DNA of 64,000 nt. Origin: Reyranella sp. (GTDB lineage Bacteria > Pseudomonadota > Alphaproteobacteria > Reyranellales > Reyranellaceae). A model generated the notes under the pieces. The model saw only the letters and a program-made list of their open reading frames with translations. It ran no database searches and was not told where the DNA came from. The position numbers were made by a program, and so were the translations under genes. Of this stretch, positions 59,494 to 64,000 are shown piece by piece (position 1 is the stretch's first letter; the number at the start of each line of letters is the position of its first letter). The stretch is from positions 124,001-188,000 of the forward strand of contig NZ_SCVC01000012.1 of NCBI RefSeq assembly GCF_004297405.1. The letters are read 5' to 3'.

Positions 59494-60642
59494 CTACTGT
59501 TCGAAAATCACATCCATGCCAGCTTTCTGAAGTGCAGCCGCGCGCGCCTTCATCCAGCCTTCGAGAAAAGCCTTGTCGTCGGACGGGCCGTTGGCCGAAT
59601 AGGCCTTCCAGGCATCCATCATGACCTGCTGACGCTTCACCAGATTATCGTTGTGCTTCTGCGCGGCATCGGTCCAGACGCCTTTCTCCTTGAAGGCGCG
59701 GATGGTGCCGTCGTGATAGGGCACGACCCAGGTCAGGTTCTGCAACGACAGCGCCATGCCTTCGGCACCGGGTGCACCGGTCTTGTAGTCGTCGTAGGTG
59801 TCGATCATCGCCTTGGTGATCGCGTAGATCGTGTCGGCCGGCCGATCTGCATAGGTCATGAAGATCGGATAGGCGTAACTTGCCATCGTGACGGGTGTCT
59901 GCGGCGACGGACCGCCGACGCCGCACGTCGCCTTGTGGGCGACGAAGTAGGGCGCCTTCTTGTGAACGCGCGCCCATCCTGCCTTGTCATCGGCCGGCAT
60001 GGCCGGGAAGATCACGCCACGCGGCGAGGAATCGGCCTCCTTCGACTGACCGGAGATCGTCGACGAGAGGGCGATATCGGCTTCGTTGTTGATGAAGCCT
60101 TTCCACATCGCATTGTTAGACGAAAACTGGACGAGCGTGACGTCCTTCTCGGTGAGGTTGCCGAAGGCGAGCAGGGCGATTGCCCCCTGCGTTAGCGCCG
60201 GCGAGCCGACAACGACGCCGAGCCGCTTGCCCTTGAGATCCTTGATTTCCTTTGCGCCAGTATCCTTGGCGACGGCGAGGCTGAGGCCATTGCAGGCCGT
60301 GGCGGCCATCAACAGCCGGCTGGCTTGCGGGCCCCAGCTTTTGGCGCCGAACTCGAAGACGCCTTCCTGGGCGAAGTAGGTGCCGATTCCCATCTGCGAG
60401 ATGATGGCGCGGTTGGCTTTGACAGGGGCGAGGCGGCCCGTGTCGTTGCCCGAGGGCAGCACGCGGACGTCGGTTCCTAGTTTCTGTTTGAACTGCTGGC
60501 CGATGGCGACAGCGATATTGAAGCCCGAAGAGCCTGTATCATAGGCGGTCCAGGACATTTCCTTGGGTAATGCCTGGCTAAACGCCGGACTGGAGATGAG
60601 CAGCGCCAATGCGGCGCCCGTAACGACGGTGCGACGGTTCAT
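59494..60642 (-). CDS. TAXI family TRAP substrate-binding protein 2
   Basis: A 382-residue TAXI binding protein, a tandem relative of the gene at 58316-59476. Start ATG at 60642 with a GGGAGGAAA site. The leader NRRTVVTGAALALLISSPAFSQ is followed by SWTAYDTGSSGFNIAVAIGQ, LPSGNDTGRLAPVKANRAIISQMGIG (in part), SWGPQASRLLMAATACNG and LTWVVPYHDGTIRAF. The alignment runs the full length with about half identical residues by eye. Two binding proteins with one permease would let the carrier take two related ligands, or reflect a recent duplication. Confidence 0.92.
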   Translation of the reverse strand: MNRRTVVTGAALALLISSPAFSQALPKEMSWTAYDTGSSGFNIAVAIGQQFKQKLGTDVRVLPSGNDTGRLAPVKANRAIISQMGIGTYFAQEGVFEFGAKSWGPQASRLLMAATACNGLSLAVAKDTGAKEIKDLKGKRLGVVVGSPALTQGAIALLAFGNLTEKDVTLVQFSSNNAMWKGFINNEADIALSSTISGQSKEADSSPRGVIFPAMPADDKAGWARVHKKAPYFVAHKATCGVGGPSPQTPVTMASYAYPIFMTYADRPADTIYAITKAMIDTYDDYKTGAPGAEGMALSLQNLTWVVPYHDGTIRAFKEKGVWTDAAQKHNDNLVKRQQVMMDAWKAYSANGPSDDKAFLEGWMKARAAALQKAGMDVIFEQ

Positions 60643-60717
60643 GATTTTTCCTCCCTGTGTCGCACCTTGTTTCCGGCGTCGATCACCCGAGCATGTTGCC
60701 AACTCGGGGGGAGGTGT

Positions 60718-61074
60718 TCAATCGAAGAAGGTGTTGGGCTTCAGGAAGATTGCAAGCATGAGGCAGCCTTCGTCCGTCCAGGCATCGTGACGGCTGCCGG
60801 CGCGACGCCAGACATAGTTGCCGGCACGGCAGACACCGGCATGATCGGCGAAGGAGCCTTCGAGCACAAAAGTCTGTTCGATGGCGACATGTTCATGTTT
60901 TGGAAGGCGCGTGCCTGGCGCCCAACGCATCAGCACGGTCGACAGGCCGGTCTCTTTGTTCTCCATCAGGACCTTGGAGTCGATCCCGGCAAAGCGCGTC
61001 GGCTGCCATGGCACGTCCGCGACATCGACATAAGTCGAGTCGGGGACGGTCGCACCTTCCGCGCGGGTGGTCAC
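60718..61074 (-). CDS. Cupin domain protein
   Basis: A 118-residue single-domain cupin. The metal motifs are GTRLPKHEHVAIEQTFVLEGSF (cupin motif 1, with the two His and the Glu) and AGNYVWRRAGSRHDAW (motif 2, with the third His). Start is GTG at 61074 and overlaps the HMG-CoA-lyase stop by 4 bp (GTGA); the longer frame to 61233 is not real. Cupins of this type are often dioxygenases or isomerases of acids, or bind effectors. Its place between the lyase and the TAXI genes ties it to the acid catabolic set. Confidence 0.85.
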   Translation of the reverse strand: MTTRAEGATVPDSTYVDVADVPWQPTRFAGIDSKVLMENKETGLSTVLMRWAPGTRLPKHEHVAIEQTFVLEGSFADHAGVCRAGNYVWRRAGSRHDAWTDEGCLMLAIFLKPNTFFD

Positions 61075-62039
61075 GCAGCGGCCCTCTGGCGGCCGCGCGC
61101 CTTGGCGGCCTTGAGCGTGCCGCCGCGCATGACATGACCGGGCAGGGGACGACCAACGACGTCCTCGGCGATCTTGGCGACCTCGATCAGCTTCTCGACA
61201 TCGAGGCCGGTGTCGACACCCATCTCCTCGCACATGTAGGCGAAGTCCTCGGTGCAGATATTGCCGACGGCGCCGTCGGTTGCGGCGAAGGGGCAGCCGC
61301 CCAGGCCGGCGATCGAGGCATCGAACTTAGTGACGCCGAGGCGCAGGCCCGCATAGGCCGCGGCCATGCCAGTGCCGCGCGTGTCGTGGAGATGGAGGGC
61401 GATTTCGAGTTCCGGCCACTTGCTGCGGATGGCACCGATCAGGCGTTCGACGGATTGTGGCGTTGCCCAGCCCATCGCGTCGGTGAGCTTGATGCCCTTG
61501 AGCTTGAAGCCCGCCAGTTCGGCCTCGTCGAGGGCGAGCTGGACACGCTGCAGGATCAGGTCGGACGAAAGCTCGCCCTCGTAGTTGCAGCCGAAGGCGC
61601 CGAGGATGATGCCCCATTCGACGGGCATGCCGCGGTCCTTGAAGGTCTTGAGCGACATACGCTGCTCGACCATCGCGTCGGGAACCGATTTGCCGATGTT
61701 CTTCAGCGAGAAGGTGTCGGAGGCCGTGACCCTGACGCCGCCGTCAACATGCAGCGGCCCACGCAGCGCCCGCTCCAGGCCCTGCTGATTCAGCCACAGG
61801 GCGGCGTACTGCACGCCGGGCTTCTGCCGGATCGCCGTCGCCACTTCTTCGGCGTCGGCCATGGTCGGTACACGCTTTGGATTGACGTAGGAGACGCAGG
61901 CGATGCGTTTGAGACCTGCGTCCGCCAGTGCCTCGATGAGGCGGACCTTGTCGGCGACCGGGATCGCCTTCTTCTCCGACTGGAAGCCCTCGCGAGGGCC
62001 TTCCTCGTCGATCGACACTCGCTTGGGCAGGTCGGACAT
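61071..62039 (-). CDS. HMG-CoA lyase-type enzyme
   Basis: A 322-residue TIM-barrel enzyme of the HMG-CoA lyase / DRE-TIM family, which cuts a hydroxy-acyl-CoA to acetyl-CoA and an oxo acid. The N-terminal motif is DEEGPREGFQ (human enzyme: GPRDGLQ), so catalytic Arg is kept and Asp is replaced by Glu. The metal site HLHDTRGTG is near 205-213 and the cysteine loop GLGGCPFA near 240-247. The Arg-Glu variant is a known subgroup and may have another substrate. The next gene starts within its stop codon. Confidence 0.9.
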   Translation of the reverse strand: MSDLPKRVSIDEEGPREGFQSEKKAIPVADKVRLIEALADAGLKRIACVSYVNPKRVPTMADAEEVATAIRQKPGVQYAALWLNQQGLERALRGPLHVDGGVRVTASDTFSLKNIGKSVPDAMVEQRMSLKTFKDRGMPVEWGIILGAFGCNYEGELSSDLILQRVQLALDEAELAGFKLKGIKLTDAMGWATPQSVERLIGAIRSKWPELEIALHLHDTRGTGMAAAYAGLRLGVTKFDASIAGLGGCPFAATDGAVGNICTEDFAYMCEEMGVDTGLDVEKLIEVAKIAEDVVGRPLPGHVMRGGTLKAAKARGRQRAAA

Positions 62040-62066
62040 CTACTACTCCCGTTAGGGGAAGAGGGA

Positions 62067-63572
62067 TCAACCCTCTTCCTGGAAGGCCTCCTCGCGCGCT
62101 TTCTTGAAGCTGGGCAAGGCCATCAGGATCAGCAGCAGGGCCGTGGTGATGAGCAGGCCGAGGCTGATCGGACGTTCGAGGAAGACCATCGGATCACCAC
62201 GCGACAGCAGCATGGCACGCCGGAAGTATTCCTCCATCTGCGGTCCCAGCACCAGTCCCAGCAGGAACGGCGCGCCCTCGCAGCCCAAGCGCACGAAGAT
62301 GTAGCCCAGCACGCCGAAGACGGCGACCTGCATCACGTGGAAGGTACTGTTCTGCAGGCTGTAGGCGCCGATGCAGCAGAAGAGCAGGATCGCCGGCGCC
62401 AGGAAGCGGTACGGCACCGTCAGCAGCTTCACCCAAATGCCGATCATCGGCAGGTTGATAACGACCAGCATGGCGTTGCCGATCCACATCGAGGCGATCA
62501 TGCCCCAGAAGAGGTCCGGCTTCTTGGTCATGACCTCGGGGCCCGGCTGGATGCCCTGGATGATCATGGCGCCGACCATCAAGGCCATCACCGCATTGGA
62601 CGGGATGCCGAGGGTCAGCATGGGGATGAACGACGTTTGCGCCGCGGCATTGTTGGCCGCTTCGGGCGCCGCCACGCCTTCGACTGCACCCTTGCCGAAC
62701 TTGCTAGGGTTCTTCGAGATCTTCTTCTCCAGGGTATACGAGGAGAAGGCGCCGAGCGTCGGGCCACCACCGGGCAGTACGCCGAGCGCCGCGCCGAGGA
62801 AGGTACCACGCAGCGCCGCCGGGATGGCACGCCGGATTTCCTCTGCCGTCGGCCACAGCGAGTTCACCTTGATGGCACCGCCGGTGCGCGTCAGATGTCG
62901 TTCGAGGTTTACTACGATCTCGGCGATGCCGAAGATTCCCATGGCGATCGGTGCGAAGTCGATGCCGTCGCTGAGCTCAGGCATGTCGAGGGTGAAGCGC
63001 TGAGCACCGGTGTTGACGTCGGTACCGACCAGGCCGAACAGCAGGCCGAGGAAGATCATGGCGATGGCCTTGATCACCGAGCCGCTGGCCAGGATGACGG
63101 CGGCGACAAGACCCAGTGCCATCAGCGAACAGTAATCGGCCGGACCGAACTTCTGCGCCATCCGGGTGAGTGGTTCGGCGAACATCACGATGATGGCCGT
63201 GCCGACGGTGCCGGCAAAGAAGGAACCGACTGCCGAGATCGACAAGGCTGCACCGGCACGACCGTTGCGCGCCATCTGATAGCCGTCGAGACAGGTTACC
63301 ACCGAGGCCGATTCACCGGGCAGGTTGACCAGGATCGACGTCGTCGAGCCGCCGTATGAAGCACCGTAGTAGATGCCAGCCAGCATAATCAGCGAGGCTG
63401 TCGGCGGCAGGTGGAAGGTGATCGGCAGCAGCATGGCGATGGTCGCCACGGGACCGATACCCGGCAGCACGCCGATCAGCGTGCCGAGGAGGCAGCCTAG
63501 CAGTGCATAAGCCAGATTCTGAAAGGAGAAAGCGACGCTAAAACCCAGCGCGAGGTTGTCGAACAGTTCCAT
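62067..63572 (-). CDS. Tripartite tricarboxylate transporter permease, TctA family
   Basis: A 501-residue membrane protein with about 11-12 helices, the large permease of the TTT (tripartite tricarboxylate) family. The typical parts are GVLPGIGPVATIAMLLPITF, GIYYGASYGGSTTSILVNLPGE (in part), and the second half GVLPGGGPTLGAFSSYTLEKK and SFIPMLTLGIPSNAVMALMVGAM. It imports citrate-like acids with a cation. The ATG at 63572 follows the TctB-type gene by 1 bp. No TctC binding-protein gene is visible in the window; it may lie beyond the right edge. Confidence 0.93.
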   Translation of the reverse strand: MELFDNLALGFSVAFSFQNLAYALLGCLLGTLIGVLPGIGPVATIAMLLPITFHLPPTASLIMLAGIYYGASYGGSTTSILVNLPGESASVVTCLDGYQMARNGRAGAALSISAVGSFFAGTVGTAIIVMFAEPLTRMAQKFGPADYCSLMALGLVAAVILASGSVIKAIAMIFLGLLFGLVGTDVNTGAQRFTLDMPELSDGIDFAPIAMGIFGIAEIVVNLERHLTRTGGAIKVNSLWPTAEEIRRAIPAALRGTFLGAALGVLPGGGPTLGAFSSYTLEKKISKNPSKFGKGAVEGVAAPEAANNAAAQTSFIPMLTLGIPSNAVMALMVGAMIIQGIQPGPEVMTKKPDLFWGMIASMWIGNAMLVVINLPMIGIWVKLLTVPYRFLAPAILLFCCIGAYSLQNSTFHVMQVAVFGVLGYIFVRLGCEGAPFLLGLVLGPQMEEYFRRAMLLSRGDPMVFLERPISLGLLITTALLLILMALPSFKKAREEAFQEEG

Positions 63573-63573
63573 G

Positions 63574-64000
63574 TCACCACACCCCACGCAGGATGGAGAT
63601 ATTCATCCCGAGTCCCACTTTGAAGACGAGAGTGCACAACACGGAGAGGGCCACCATATTGCCGATCACCTCGACGAGCTTGAATTCCTCATTGGCCAGC
63701 GAGGCGATCAGGATCAGCACGATCAGCGCCGGGATCAGGCCGGCCCGCTCGAAAAGGAGCGCGAAGCAGACGATGCCAATGGTCACCAGAGTGATAGGCT
63801 TCCACTTCGGCTTCTCGACAGGGTCGCTGCCTGAGACCATGGCAACGATGCAGATCAGAACACCCAGCCCGACAAGGACGAGTGAGAGCATGCGCGGGAC
63901 ATAGCCCGGGCCCATGCGGACAGGCGTGCCCAAGGCGAGCTTCTGGCCGAAATACAAAGCCAGCAAGCCGAAGCCAATGAACATCAGCCCGGACAAAAAG
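63574..64000 (-). CDS. TctB-type small permease subunit, truncated by the window edge
   Basis: A small membrane protein with four hydrophobic segments of the TctB/DUF1468 type (LSGLMFIGFGLLALYFGQ, RMGPGYVPRMLSLVLVGLGVLI, CFALLFERAGLIPALIVLIL, and a C-terminal helix). The frame is open to the right edge, and the N-terminus is probably outside the window: a TTG at 63996 would start inside the first helix-like motif and is a poor start. It pairs with TctA immediately downstream. Confidence 0.85.
   Translation of the reverse strand, partial: FLSGLMFIGFGLLALYFGQKLALGTPVRMGPGYVPRMLSLVLVGLGVLICIVAMVSGSDPVEKPKWKPITLVTIGIVCFALLFERAGLIPALIVLILIASLANEEFKLVEVIGNMVALSVLCTLVFKVGLGMNISILRGVW

Noticed and set aside
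56990..59530. Plus-strand open frame of about 846 codons
   Set aside because: It runs opposite the TRAP permease and TAXI genes, and its sequence is rich in His, Arg, Gln and Asp without a protein pattern.
60900..63359. Plus-strand open frame of about 819 codons
   Set aside because: Antisense to HMG-CoA lyase and TctA; same shadow composition.
1..64000. CRISPR array, prophage or transposon
   Set aside because: No regularly spaced repeats, phage structural genes, transposases or integrases were seen on either strand.

Overview
The window is high-GC and densely coded, and it reads as the chromosome of a free-living alphaproteobacterium. The markers are an EipB-type (DUF1849) envelope protein, a DksA with a single zinc-site cysteine, DUF3553, a PdeM-type phosphoesterase, and many carboxylate/CoA catabolic genes with TRAP, TTT and MFS transporters. 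A Reyranella-like organism is a guess, not something the sequence proves.

Layout. (1) 1-6742: a UPF0126 channel-like protein, a DUF1345 membrane protein, an acyl-CoA ligase, a DHA2-type exporter and a DUF3300/DUF2950 secreted pair. (2) 6940-15105: an arylsulfatase and a DUF333 protein, followed by a complete MoxR-DUF58-DUF4381-BatA-BatB-BatC-BatD operon with ATGA/GTGA overlaps. (3) 15126-20428: a NIPSNAP protein, a flavin monooxygenase, an SMP-30 lactonase, a methyltransferase and a UPF0114 protein. (4) 20432-23097: gamma-glutamyltransferase plus a periplasmic binding protein. (5) 23189-27513: ECF sigma factor, probable anti-sigma protein, Spy/CpxP-like protein, DUF1800 and DUF1501. (6) 27520-34290: transporter, CFA synthase, EipB, L,D-transpeptidase, PdeM, a hydratase, MobA and DUF3553, with a LacI-type palindrome and two REP-like hairpins between genes. 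(7) 34314-36193: a three-gene bufferin-type RiPP operon (precursor, MNIO enzyme, partner), then dksA. (8) 36804-41004: D-aminoacylase-like amidohydrolase, M81/MlrC protein, a candidate small RNA with its own terminator, and N-formylglutamate amidohydrolase. (9) 41131-43323: tRNA-Val(GAC), an MBL hydrolase, a TSUP transporter and a 48-bp 3' tRNA-Val remnant, which together look like a small tRNA-bounded islet. (10) 43391-51207: NadE, rhodanese, acyl-CoA ligase, DUF3237, LysE exporter, SulP transporter and hydrolase. (11) 51210-54414: a two-gene restriction-modification island whose catalytic subunit joins a nuclease-like N-terminus to an N6-adenine methylase, beside a truncated gene stub. (12) 54415-64000: one long minus-strand set with TctB/TctA, an HMG-CoA-lyase-like enzyme, a cupin, two TAXI binding proteins, a fused TRAP permease, a family III CoA-transferase and a small protein. 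It suggests uptake, CoA activation and cleavage of an organic acid.

The items I would check first are the intergenic small RNA, the tRNA islet, the restriction-modification island with its displaced gene end, and the bufferin operon. No rRNA, CRISPR array, transposase, integrase or phage structural gene was seen.
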